From the NCBI GenBank assembly GCA_003339415.1, contig PDHQ01000003.1, positions 1-64,000 of the forward strand: 64,000 nucleotides of DNA. The letters run 5' to 3'. The notes below the pieces were generated by a model that saw only the letters and a program-made list of their open reading frames with translations, made no database searches and was not told the origin of the DNA. Within the stretch, counting starts at the first letter, position 1, and the number at the start of each line of letters is the position of its first letter. The stretch comes from Ophiocordyceps camponoti-saundersi (nom. inval.). Lineage: Eukaryota > Ascomycota > Sordariomycetes > Hypocreales > Ophiocordycipitaceae. The position numbers and the translations under genes were made by a program. Shown piece by piece: positions 12,951 through 22,985 of the stretch.

Positions 12951-13206
12951 ATTTCTTATATATATAAAAAAAAGAGAAGAGAAAAGAGGGGAGAAAGGAG
13001 AGAAGGGGATAAGTTAGGTATTTAGTCTAAGTAAGAGCTATTTATATCTATAAGCTAAGAGGTAGGAGGCTAGAACTGTTAGGCCCTTATAAGTTAGGAA
13101 AGGGAAAAACTAAGTAAGGAAGGTTAGGTCTTAGTTAGAGAGAAAGTTTAGGAGGAAAAGGAGGTAAAAATAAAGCTTTTAGTAATATTAGTTAAAAAAA
13201 AGCTAA

Positions 13207-13211
13207 GTTAG
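13207..13211 (+). repeat. Target-site duplication GTTAG (left copy)
   Basis: The same five bases follow the right LTR of the short element at 14989-14993. Confidence 0.8.
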
Positions 13212-13421
13212 TATAAGGGATTAGTTTATAACTAATCGTAGCTAGATAGGGGGGATTATAGCGGATATATTTAGGTCTTCTTAATAGCGCTTAGTTATCG
13301 CGTAGGGTATATAGCTAGCTTAGGAAAGGGGCTTCTCTCCTTTCTTCTTCCTCTCTTCGATAGCTTTAATTATAACTTTACTTTAGCTTACTTCTATAAA
13401 CGCCTTAGTAAGACTTTTATA
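13212..13421 (+). repeat. Left LTR of short element, 210 bp
   Basis: It pairs with 14779-14988 at equal length. The shared C/T-rich run CTTCTTCCTCTCTTCGATAG is unchanged, and the differences noticed are transitions. Confidence 0.88.
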
Positions 13422-14778
13422 TTAATTAAAGCTCCTCTTACTACTAACTAAACGTAAGAGTAAGATTTTAGTATAAAACGCTATTAAATTCTACTTATAT
13501 TAAAGCTGCTCTTAGCTTATTCCGGCCTAAACTCTTAGCTAGCCGCTATACGTGCTAAATTTACGATCGATAGAGCTATAATTAAGGAGCCTAAGTCTTA
13601 GTTTTATTATATCTTTTCTTATCTTAGCACCTTTTAGTAAACGTTCTTTTTATACGTTATTATAGCTATAAATTTTTCTTACTAGCTTAAAGCTTTTTTA
13701 GCATATATCTCCGAGCTTCTCGGGGAAAGTTATAAGGAGCGCTAAATAAGTCTTTCCTTAATTAGGATATATTAGGAGCCGTTAAAGCCCCTCGGAGAAT
13801 ACGTTATAAGGTAAGAATATACCCTTTTTAAGGCCGGACTATTATACTAGTTCGACTATACTAAGATTATTCTACTCTTATCCGGGCTACGTAAGGAGCT
13901 ATAAAAGCGCTTAAATCGTAAAAACTAGCTAATAACGTATACGGCCTTCGCTAGCTTTCTCCGAAGCTTTAATAAAGTATTTAGTTCTAGGAATATTCCT
14001 AACGCGCTAGTTAATTTACCGCCCCCCTTTTTAGCTAACTCGATAAATATCGCGTTTATATAATTTTATTTTAATATTACTAAGCGCTAGCGTTACTATT
14101 AGTATAATTAGATTAGTTATTTTAAGCGTAACTATCTGAAACTTTATAGGTAAATAAGGATTTTAAGGTTAAGGCTTTTTATAAGCGGAGTAAGGAAATT
14201 AAAGGTAAATTTAGAGTATTTTAATTAAAGGGATAATAAGTAAGGAGAGATAAATATACGCTAGATATTATAGCTTAGGTAATTTCCGGCTTCGTTATAT
14301 TACCTTATATAAGGATAGTCTACGCGCGGCTTAGGCGCGTAGATTTATTAGTAAGTATATACTATAATTATATTACGCCTTAGCTTATAAACTAGCGCTA
14401 GCGGTATATAGCGATAAGTATATAGCTAGCTTTACTATTTACTACGATTAGGGTATTCTCTAAGCTTCCCGTAACCGGTACGGTATTACCTAGTCCTATA
14501 TACTAGCTATATAAGTAAGTTTTTACTACTAGTATATAAGTTTATTAATTCCTACCTTAAGTAGTGCTATAATTCTAAGCTTATTAGAATCTTCCTTATA
14601 AGGATCGGGGTTTAATTCTCCGAGCTATAAGGGAGCCCTTCCGCCCTCTTATCTTTATCTTTACGGAGGCTATTAAGCTATCGGCTAAGGATTATATAGA
14701 GCGTTTTACTAGCGTAGTAATATATTAACTTTTCTATCTTACGCTCCTATTTCCTTAGCCGGCCTAAGGAGGGGGCTA

Positions 14779-14988
14779 TATAAGGGATTAGTTTATAACT
14801 AATTATAGCTAGATAAGGGGGATTATAGCGGATATGTTTAGGTTTTCCCGATAGCGCTTAGTTATCGCGCGGGGTATATAGCTAGCTCGGGAAGGGGGCT
14901 TCTCTCCCTTCTTCTTCCTCTCTTCGATAGCTTTAATTATAACTCTACTTTAGCTTACTTCTATAAACGCCTTAGTGAGACCTTTATA
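14779..14988 (+). repeat. Right LTR of short element, 210 bp
   Basis: This is the partner of 13212-13421, followed directly by the GTTAG duplication at 14989-14993. Confidence 0.88.
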
Positions 14989-14993
14989 GTTAG
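14989..14993 (+). repeat. Target-site duplication GTTAG (right copy)
   Basis: It matches 13207-13211. The adjoining TTAG repeats leave an uncertainty of a few bases in its exact placement. Confidence 0.75.
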
Positions 14994-15374
14994 TTAGTTA
15001 TATAAATCTAATCTATAGAAGGTAAGGCGGTCGGCGCTAAAGGCTATAAGCCCCCTATCTCGGTTATTAGATAAACTACCGCGTTACCTAACTATTAAAG
15101 ATAGCCTTATATAGCTATAAAATAGCACGATAAAAAGAAACCTATATATAGGTAGTAAAAGTAAGGTTAATTATATATAAACTAGAAAAGCCTAAGCTAT
15201 CTATCTATATCTAAAGTATAAGAGTTATACCTATATGACTAAGTTAGGTTAAGTGACCCGTGCCTGCTATCAGTGGCATACGGACAGTCTACAGACACAC
15301 GGCTAAAGCTTATGTACAGTAGTCGCTGACTAAGTAAATGCATCCAATGAGCGACACTGCTGCAACAGCATGTC

Positions 15375-16184
15375 ATGCATTCATCAAGCTTGTCTCATTC
15401 ATCAACGCGTCACCGACATCCTAACATGAAGCGCCAGCGAGAGCTTGCAGACTCAAGCCTCGAACCCCCGATAGAGGATGTAACCGAGCAACCTACCAAG
15501 ATTTCTGAGCTCGAATGCAAGCCTGATAATCAGGACGACCTCGTCATCATGAAATGCTCTCTACCGCCTCACAAGCTCCCCATCACCTTCAATTCCTATA
15601 GCGATTACGAGGCCCACTACCACACGTTCCATACCCATCGATGTCTCGAGTGCCGCAAGAACCTGCCGTCCGACCATCTCCTCACCATCCACATTGAGGA
15701 ATGTCACGATCCACTTATAAGCGTCAAAAGGGACAGAGGGGAGCGCACTGTGAGTCCTTCTCATGAGCTCCTAACAAATTTGCGGACCGCCTAATAGCCG
15801 CAGTTCTCGTGCTTTGTTGAAGGATGCGAGAAGAAATGCCTGACCCATCAGAAGAGACGAATGCACTTGGTGGACAAACACATGTACCCCAAGAATTACT
15901 TTTTTGCCATCACCAAACAGGGTATCGACGGCAGGCGATCCCTCTTGGTTGACGGCCACCACCAGCGCAGGTCCGCCCCTGCGGCGCCGAAAGAGTCGCC
16001 TGTCGCTGCCAACATTCCCGACGGGTCTCAGGCCCCAGACGAGGCGCCTCCATCACAGCCAGCAGACCTGCAAACCGTTCCTGACGTCGACATGGACCAA
16101 CTCAGCGGGGCCATGTCATCTTTGCATTTCGTCCCTCCACGCGTTCGGTTCGGCCGCGGTCGAGCAGGGTTCTCGAGAAAATAG
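15375..16184 (+). CDS. C2H2 zinc-finger protein, ZNF511-like
   Basis: The gene has two exons, 15375-15749 and 15798-16184, with a 48-bp intron (GTGAGT...TAATAG, branch-like CTAAC) and encodes 253 aa. Finger-like blocks are at about C61...H81/H86 (partial), C90-x2-C93...H106/H111, and a clear C130-x4-C135-x12-H148-x4-H153 created only after splicing. The block after the last finger (YPKNYFF...GIDGRRSLL) is the conserved tail that suggests the ZNF511 family. The C-terminal third is a low-complexity Pro/Ala region ending in a basic RGRAGFSRK-type tail. ATG 15375 gives the longest frame; ATG 15426 (MKRQREL) is an alternative. The molecular role is not established; nuclear RNA or chromatin work is only a guess. 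It starts about 140 bp from the RIP block. Confidence 0.82.
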
Positions 16185-16314
16185 TCAGGCCTCCGCCGGT
16201 GTGATGGTAAGACGTGACGAGAAACAGATTAAGGCTAGCGCGTTGTATGAGCTAAACGCAGCAAATTCGCACCACCGGTACTTTTCTCTGTTCGATACCG
16301 TTCGACGCCGTAGG

Positions 16315-16808
16315 CTAGTCACTCGAGGCACAGCCCCTACAGCCGCAGCTGACGCATTGGAGATCTCTGTCCTCCTTTAACTGGGCCCGGGGAACGCGGC
16401 AGATACAAGTGCTGTTGAAGCTGGTTTCCTTTGTCTGGACGCAGCGGAGGCAGCAAAGCTATAGAGGTTTAGCCGGGGTATTTGGGCCTTTCGTCTGGAA
16501 CATACCTTTTCGTATCCTTGTTTCTTCCACTTGGCAATAAGCATGGCGTCGGCATATCCGTTCTTCAACAGCCAGTCATATAACTCTTTGCTGATAGCCT
16601 CTTTCTCGTAGTAAAGATCGTAAATGTACCGGCTCCTCTGGTGAGAGATCTGGAAGACTTCCCACTGAGCTTGGTGTTTGGGTCCGGGCGGCGGTGGCTT
16701 ATTGTGCGCATCCTTCATCTTGTTGGCAAAGATCAAGAGGTCGTCTTCTATGTCGCCGAAGCCATCGGGAGGAGGCTTTCTCTTGGAGGCGTGGCGTATC
16801 GCGGGCAT
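16315..16808 (-). CDS. bud31: BUD31 / G10 pre-mRNA splicing factor
   Basis: This is a component of the activated spliceosome (Prp19-related complex, SF3b contact) in the nucleus. The exons are 16506-16808 and 16315-16458, joined over a 47-bp intron (GTATGT...CTATAG), giving 148 aa against about 144-157 in the family. The N-terminal RKPPPDG-like block, the central RYIYDLYY...ISKELYDWL block and KWKKQGYEK lie in exon 1. Exon 2 supplies the cysteine-rich zinc-binding end, LCCLRC followed by TCICRVP and CVSCGCRGC. Without the intron the frame runs on into an unrelated tail, so the splice is well supported. It is head-to-head with the complex I gene (262 bp between start codons) and convergent with the ZNF511-like gene. 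Confidence 0.96.
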
Positions 16809-17070
16809 TTTCGAAGCTCGGCGGTTAAAGAAACTGCAGAAGAAGAAGTTGTTGTCACGCTTCTGTCAGTTGACACCACGGCGGCGGGTCGTTGGCTGAT
16901 GACGGTCACGTGACTGTGGGCTTCCGACCCGGGCAGCTAGCCTTAAGGTACAAGAAGTGACTACAGCCTACAGGTCACGGCCAGAAGGCTGTCTGTGGGC
17001 CCTTGATCGTCTCCCCGCTCCTTCGACCTCCATCGCAGAGCAGAGTGTCCCGACCGCCGAGGAGCTCGCC
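16809..17070. promoter_or_regulatory. Bidirectional promoter with GTCACGTGAC palindrome
   Basis: The 262-bp interval between the BUD31 and complex I start codons must drive both genes. A perfect 10-bp palindrome GTCACGTGAC lies at 16905-16914. It contains the E-box CACGTG bound by Cbf1-type bHLH factors in other fungi; binding here is inferred only. Confidence 0.6.
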
Positions 17071-17675
17071 ATGGCCATCACGCCGACTCAATTCGCCAAG
17101 AAGACGGCGCAATGTGGGTTAATTTCATCTGGCAAAGCTCCTCCCGCGAGCTAATCTAGTGGATAGCCGCAAGCTGGGCGGATGCGAAGCGTCGAGTGGT
17201 CTCCTCCTACCGCGAATGGATTCGAGGCGTACGTCTCCACGACCAGCTTACCTTTCGTCCTTGAGACGCAGAACAGGATGTTTCTAAACACTTTCAGGCG
17301 CCTGAGATCCAAACCATGTACAACATGCCCCTGCCCGTGTCGGCGATCCGAACGCGTATCAGGCAGGAGTTCGAGCGGAATCGCTACGTGACGAAGCTCC
17401 CCGTCGTCGACATGCTTATCTTCAAGTCTCACACGGAATACCAAGTACGGATGAGAAGGCAAATTCAGGCAATACAACTCCACTGACCTCGCCTTCTAGG
17501 AGACGATGAACTTTTGGAAGCAGGCCACCCACGTCATGTCGTACTTTAAGGGTGAGAACTTTCGGGACGACAAGAGACTGCCGACAAGCTTTATGGATGG
17601 TTTCCTGGAGGTATGTAGACATGATGGCGTCTGCGAGAGTACTTGGCTGAGCTACCTGGGTAGGGCCGGAACTGA
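17071..17675 (+). CDS. Complex I accessory subunit NDUFA6/NB4M (LYR protein)
   Basis: This is a small accessory subunit of mitochondrial NADH:ubiquinone oxidoreductase, of the LYR family that partners acyl-carrier protein. Five exons (17071-17113, 17167-17228, 17298-17444, 17500-17610, 17664-17675) give 124 aa. The LYR position reads S-Y-R-E-W; it is followed by a conserved core that includes M-Y-N-M-P and V-R-x-R-I-R-Q-E-F-like residues, and RNRYV. The segment [12 protein letters not shown] is the usual C-terminal helix. The last exon carries only three residues (GRN) and the stop. All introns are GT-AG (GTGGGT, GTACGT, GTACGG, GTATGT donors). It is convergent with the RPC19-like gene 127 bp downstream. 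Confidence 0.94.
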
Positions 17676-17802
17676 AGAGGCCACGATCGGGCCTGAGTAG
17701 ACGTACTTTACGCTCGGAGCATTGCCTCGTCACGCTGCGATATCTTCTAGCCTCCTGATGGGGGCAGATAAAGCAAACTTATCGGGTCCCCATAGAGCTC
17801 GG

Positions 17803-18441
17803 TCACGTCATTGCCTCCTTGTCGTTGTACGCGCATCTCTGGGTCCAATATTTGTCGGCCACGACGTCACAGACATCCTTCAAGTCTGCCAGGCCCTTCT
17901 TCAGAGCATCCACCGCAGTACCTTCTGTAGCCTTGGTTAGGTGCTGCGTATTTCCGCATGGTCAGTCTTGTCGTAGACTTACCGTATGTTTGTATTCTGA
18001 TATTCATCTTTGGCTCTGATGGATGGGGAATGGCGTATGCGCAAAACTCCACGTCAGGACTTTGACGGATCAGCATGAGCACGAAGAGAAGGGGGGGGAT
18101 CTAGCACGAGGCTCTACTCACTTCTTCATGATCATGTACCTCAGGGCATTTCCCAAGGTGTGATCTTCGTTGAGAAATTCGAAAGATGCGCCAGTGTCGG
18201 TCGAACCCGGGAGCTACACATGGGAATGATCAGCCACGAGAAGGGGAGATGTGGCCAGGAACCAAAGCCGTACTAATTTCACCCGTTGGGGTTCCGCCTC
18301 CTCCTCGAACTCGCTTTCGGCCTCGGCGTCGTCACCCATTTCGGCATCTTGGACGGCTTCGGGCTGTGCTGACGGCGGCGCGTCCTGCATGCTGACATCT
18401 TGCGAGGGTGTTTCCTCGGCTTTCTTTGTGCGACCCGGCAT
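17803..18441 (-). CDS. rpc19: RNA polymerase I/III subunit AC19 (RPC19/RPAC2)
   Basis: This is a shared alpha-like assembly subunit of RNA polymerases I and III, the partner of AC40. Four exons (18274-18441, 18122-18213, 17983-18059, 17803-17924) give 152 aa. The N-terminus is an acidic, disordered tail (DAEMGDDAEAESEFEEE). The conserved fold begins at LLPGSTDTGASFEF and carries the family hallmark NEDHTLGNALRYMIM, then VEFCAYAIPHPSEPKMNIRIQTY and the C-terminal helix VDALKKGLADL. The donors GTACGG, GTGAGT and GTAAGT and the acceptors TGTAG, CAAAG and CTACAG restore one continuous frame. The only product specific to this gene's neighbourhood that it helps transcribe is the tRNA just upstream. 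Confidence 0.95.
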
Positions 18442-18763
18442 CGTGAAAGTAGGTGGGGGGAGGGGAGGGGGCGGCCAAGAGGTCCGGACGATTGGCGCGG
18501 AGGGGGAACCCGACAGATGATGACTGTCTATCGAGTTAGGTTGACGAAGTTGTTCGGTGTGAATGCTGTTGACCGAGACTTTGCAAGGATTGTGGCGACA
18601 GATGGAGATTTCTTTAGTTGAGTTATGTGTGTTAGTTTGCATGTGGAAAAAGAAAAGAGAAAAAGAAGGGGGGGGGTTGGACTGGCCAATTGCGTTGCAT
18701 AATTCTGCGCTTTTTGTTAGTACTATATATATATCAATAAGACATCCCTGAAGAGTAGCTCCT
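18442..18763. other. RPC19-like gene upstream region / tRNA 5' flank
   Basis: This 322-bp interval lies between the RPC19-like start and the tRNA. It has a purine run (about 18,649-18,676) and a short TA repeat (18,725-18,734) about 30 bp before the tRNA, a position often occupied by TATA-like elements of polymerase III genes. No coding is seen. Confidence 0.5.
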
Positions 18764-18848
18764 GCCCGGGTAGCTCAATGGCTAGAGCGTGCGGCTTTTA
18801 CCTCGCGGGGACACCGCAAGGTTGGGGGTTCGAGACCCCCCTCGGGCG
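18764..18848 (+). tRNA. tRNA-Lys(UUU) with 12-nt intron
   Basis: The cloverleaf reads: acceptor GCCCGGG pairing with CTCGGGC (one wobble-type mismatch position allowed), discriminator G, D stem GCTC/GAGC, anticodon stem TGCGG/CCGCA, five-base variable region, and T stem GGGGG/CCCCC around TTCGAGA. The anticodon loop is CTTTTA + A with anticodon TTT at 18797-18799. It is interrupted one base 3' of the anticodon, the normal eukaryotic intron site, by 12 nt (18801-18812). A and B boxes are present (TAGCTCAATGGC; GGTTCGAGACC-like). Confidence 0.93.
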
Positions 18849-18862
18849 GCATTTGTTATTGC

Positions 18863-18868
18863 TTTTTT
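18863..18868 (+). terminator. RNA polymerase III T-run terminator
   Basis: Six T residues lie 15 bases after the tRNA 3' end, the usual polymerase III stop signal. Confidence 0.75.
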
Positions 18869-21800
18869 GCTATAATTCTTCTCCCATCCAGCTTCTTTGC
18901 TCCCAACCTAACCAATCTGCGGAGGAGGCTATGTTCTCATTCTCTTATGAAAGGGTTACAGGCAGATTGTGGCTTGTAAGGAAGTTCTCGTTGTGGGAAT
19001 TACCGGTCGGCAGCGCCTGTTGCTTTTTGCCATGGGCTGGACTACGAAACCAGGGAAAGGTGTGTTTGATGGTGAGACAGGCCTTTGTTTATTTGAGCAT
19101 ATTTAGTTATGTACTTGTTTTTCAGACTTGAGATGGGTTGAAGAAGAAGAACGGATGAACCGTAGGAGTGGGTGAAGACGAAAACGTAAGGAAGGCTGCC
19201 TATACAGGAGTATATAGAGATGGTGTTTCGCCATTCTTCATGCTTATAGACGGGATGTACGGAGTGTACCTTGTACGAATATGTGCGTTAGGTTATATAT
19301 ATGTATAGATGACGATATATGAATGCGTGTATGATATGTGTGCAATACGAATCAGGGTTTATTGACGATAACCGTAACGTCCGTGGAGGTTAAGGGTCGA
19401 CCCATGGTGGTGTCGGCTGGGATCGGATTCGAGACAGAGCGTTGATATTGCTTGTTATGCATATACGCATGTAAGTAAATATATGTATGTATGTATGCGT
19501 TCTCCGGACACACACACAGGTAGGTATGTACATATGTATGTATGTATGTATGTATGATGATATGGGTGTAAAAGTGATGGATCTGACAGCGGGCGCACAG
19601 ATGCAATACTTGGGTTTTGATTGAAACGGCCAATGAGATGGAAACGGGCCATTCCACCGTTGGCCCCCCTCTCCCCCCACTGCTGCGACAAAACCTGAGA
19701 CTCATGGCCGTCTCAGGTTGAGCCCCCCGCCCTCAGCGCGGCGTGCATTAGTACATACATACGTGTGTATTATACGGGCATGTTGTGTGTAAGAGGAAAT
19801 GATATACAAGATATGCGGATATGGGTATGCTATCGATGCGTAATAGTCTTTTTTTTCTTCAAGGTTTGAGATGGGATACGAACGAAATGATTGCCTTCTC
19901 TGCATGCCGCGAGATGGTGACCCGACTTTCGAGGCAAGCCGAAGCTGGACGGAGGATGAATGGATGCTTGTCTCGGGTGGGCACCTTGGTCGTTGGCGAG
20001 CCCGAATGGGTGGGCCAAGCCGCAGCCGAACGGTGAGGCTTGAGCACAAACGGACTGTGGCTCATGCAAGGGCCCGATGGTCGGTGGGACAAAGCCGGTG
20101 AGTCGAGAGGCCCAGAGGACCATTTTGGGGAGAGGGCCCGAGGGTTTGGAGGGAGGTGAATCTGTACGGATTATGTATGAACGGATATTGTATGTACGTA
20201 CGGGGATCTATATATAGGTTGCAGGTCGGTGTAGTTGGTGAGAGGGGGTCCTTGTTTACAGATGTTGTCTGTCGGATATAGTATGTATACCTATACATGT
20301 ATGTATGTATGTGTTTTGTGTGTCTGTACGGAGGTGAGCAGGGACTATCCGTCCGTATTAATTATCGAAACCTGGGGTTTTGAGATGCACATGACGTGTT
20401 ATGTAGTAGGTAGATAGGTAGGATGAGGTGTGGTGTGTGGTGTGTGTGTGTATGTATGTATATCGGCGGTAAGGAAGAATAGGAGTCTTCCATAATGCTT
20501 CGACATTGACAAGTGGACATTGCCTTTATGCGCAAGACGTTATTGTTTTTTGACGGCTTAGAATGGCCTCAAGTTCATACTGTACAGGTGACACGGTATA
20601 GGGAGACACAGGCATCGCAATTTTAAGATGATTATGTGCGAGGCAGCCAAGATCATCAGGGGAACGAGGAGACGGGACCCTGCATCTCAGCCAAGGGGGG
20701 GACGGATCGAATGCGTGGGTGGTAGAGAAACAGGGCAGAGGTGGAAGTCTTTCTTTTCTTTTTCGTTTCTTCTTTTGCTTGTTCCTTTTTCTTTTTCGCT
20801 TCGACGACTGGCTGGGGATAAGGCTGTAGGAGAAAGGGGGGGGGTTAAACTCAACCAACGGATGTTGACTATTGGGCGCAAACATATAACGTTAGACTAT
20901 GAGAGTGTACATACTTACATACATACATATATCTGTGAGGCTAGTATGCGCATGTTCTTACATACTCTGTCATACATACATATGTTGGCAGTAGTCTATA
21001 TCGTGGTGCCGCAACTTGGCCGAAACGACAAGTGCGTCAAGGTAAGGGATGCGACGTAGGTGGCTTACATATGTTGTCGAGATCTACATACGGATACGGA
21101 TACCATCTGTTCGTTCCCTCTCCGGCCCCTCCCCCTCTCGCTCTCCCTCCCCCTCTTCCTCTCTCTCATGTTCATCGTCGGTGGCATGTACATACATACA
21201 TACAATACGGAGTTGTATGTATGGCAGCGGGGATCCCCGGTGAGGGAAATTCCTTGGTCGGTTCAAAGGGGAAATAGGAAAGAAAAAATAGAAGAATAAA
21301 CCGACCTCCTTCATTCTCTGTTATATCCTGTTATAAACCAGGGAGACGCGTCGATCGTGGGTCGAGAGCATGAACGCTAGAAATCTTCTAGACTCATCGT
21401 CGTCATCTTTTCATCTTGCTTTACTCCCTCTCTGTCACTCTATTTTCTCGCTGTGTGTCTCTGTCTCTGTTTCTCTCTCTCTCTCTATCCGTTGTATTCT
21501 TGAATCATCCACACACACCCCCTCTATCAATTGTGGACAACACACACTCACTCAGTCACTCACTCACTCACACCCTAAAAAAAAGACGGTGTTTTAGTCG
21601 CCTGTGCGACGGCCGATAGGATTCTGCTGGTGATTCGTTCGCCCGGACCGTTTCCCCGCAAAGGGATGGCTGACTACCTCGTTATAGGAATAAACCTGGC
21701 CCCGTCATTCTGGACGAGCAACGAGTTGCGACACGGTGCTCTCTTCGTATTCGCCTCTCTTCCTTTCTTCCATGTGTGTACATACACACATACCTATGTA

Positions 21801-22985
21801 CCTAGGTACGGAGTATATACATACATAGATTTTTCATTAAATGATGATACTACTGATGGATGATGCTGATGATGCGGATGGGGAATGAAATACCATTGTT
21901 TCCCTGGTGGAGGTATTGATTGGCCTTATGCGCCCGAGGGGGATTGGGGGGGGGGGGGGTGAGAGAGGGGCTCGTGTCACCCTTTTTTCCCCTTCCTCTT
22001 CTTTCCCCTGCCATTTCAGCGCCGGTCAGGTAGTCAGTGAGAAGGGTTCCCTGAAAGACGCGCTGAAGCGAGCAGGAACTGGCTCCTACAGCGCTGTAGG
22101 GAGTAGGTACCTACCTATCAACCCACCAGCCATAGCGTCGTAGCTCGACCGTAGGAGGGTACATACCGACAGGCTGCCAGTGGTTGCCAGTGGTAGCCTG
22201 GCCTGTAGTAGGCTGTGGCCCAGGTGGGGTACATCCCATACAGTGCCCGCTGCACCGTTGGCCTGGCCTATCACTTGCCCCATCATCTCATCCCCCTTTT
22301 GGCGGCAGTCCAGTGCTTCAGATCAGTCGCTTGATACATAGAGTGCATTTTCTGCCTCGTCCCTCATCTCCTCCAGTCTGTCGGACGCTTCTTCTCTTCC
22401 TCCTTTCTTTTTCCTTCATACTGCTCTTCCTTCTTCTTTTCTTCGTTTTCCTTCTTCCTCACCCTCTCCTTCCACGCCCCCCCTCTCCTCCCCTCTCCTC
22501 CCCTTCATCCTTCTACCCGTTCTTCTTCTCCTCCTCCTCCTCCTTCTTCCTCCTCATCTTCCTCCTCTGCTTCCCTTCCCCTCCCTCCACAATTCTCCCT
22601 CCCTCCCTCCCCCGCTGCCAATCCAATCCTCTCTCCCCCCCCTTCCCCAAAAGAAGTCGACCGCTCACGACACCACCACCGCAGGCCGCAGCCCTGTGCG
22701 CTGCGACATCTTCTTTCGCTCTTCGCCAGTCTGTGTCCCGTGATCGGCCACACGAATACAACATACAGCCACATCTCTCTCCCCTGTCTGGTCTTTTTTT
22801 TTCGCGTGTGTCTGTGTTCTTTTTCGGGTTGCATCCTACGGTTCCTGCCTGCAGTAACCTACCTACCTACCTACTGGGGAATCCTTTCGACGGGCGCTTC
22901 GACTGCGCTCTTCCCGCCCGCTCTTGTTACAACAAACGCACGCGCACATCAGGCTCAACCCGCTCATTCGCTCTTCTCGCTCACT
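18869..22985. other. 4.1-kb gene-free spacer, microsatellite-rich
   Basis: No reading frame here shows family similarity or sensible codon use. The spacer holds many TATG/CATA tetranucleotide runs (for example 19,476-19,496, 19,536-19,556 and 20,301-20,312), CT runs (21,470-21,486), a G-run near 21,946-21,959 and a long pyrimidine-rich tract (about 22,360-22,640). The tract probably belongs to the promoter or 5' leader of the unknown gene at 22986. A non-coding RNA cannot be excluded from sequence alone. Confidence 0.6.
22360..22640 (+). promoter_or_regulatory. Long CT-rich tract upstream of the 434-aa gene
   Basis: This is an almost pure C/T stretch of about 280 bp, ending about 350 bp before the start codon. 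CT-rich promoter or leader tracts are common ahead of filamentous-fungal transcription starts, but this one is unusually long. All open frames across it are repetitive Ser/Leu/Pro/Phe strings and are not genes. Confidence 0.5.

Larger units (their letters stand above)
13212..14988 (+). mobile_element. Short 1.8-kb LTR element with gag-like remnant only
   Basis: Two 210-bp LTRs (13212-13421 and 14779-14988) start TATAAGGGA and end TTTATA, and are flanked by a GTTAG duplication. The inside is only 1,357 bp and ends in a purine-rich tract just before the right LTR (about 14767-14775). Read through RIP stops, about 13,830-14,060 gives a gag-like segment (L-L-S-G-L-R-K-E-L pattern followed by a helix-rich stretch). 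There is no room for RT or integrase, so this is a non-autonomous element, or an internally deleted one. It is heavily RIPped, so several copies must once have existed. Confidence 0.82.
1..15235. other. AT-rich RIP-mutated repeat block
   Basis: The block is dominated by TpA, and CpA and TpG are nearly absent over long stretches (for example 9301-9360 and 6961-7020 contain neither), while CpG, CpC and CpT remain. This is the product expected of repeat-induced point mutation acting on CpA of both strands in a haploid fungus. No reading frame of useful length survives, and retroelement coding can only be followed by reading through stops made by C-to-T and G-to-A changes. The first ordinary sequence with CA and TG begins at about 15,236. 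The block may be part of a larger heterochromatic island extending left of the window. Confidence 0.9.
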
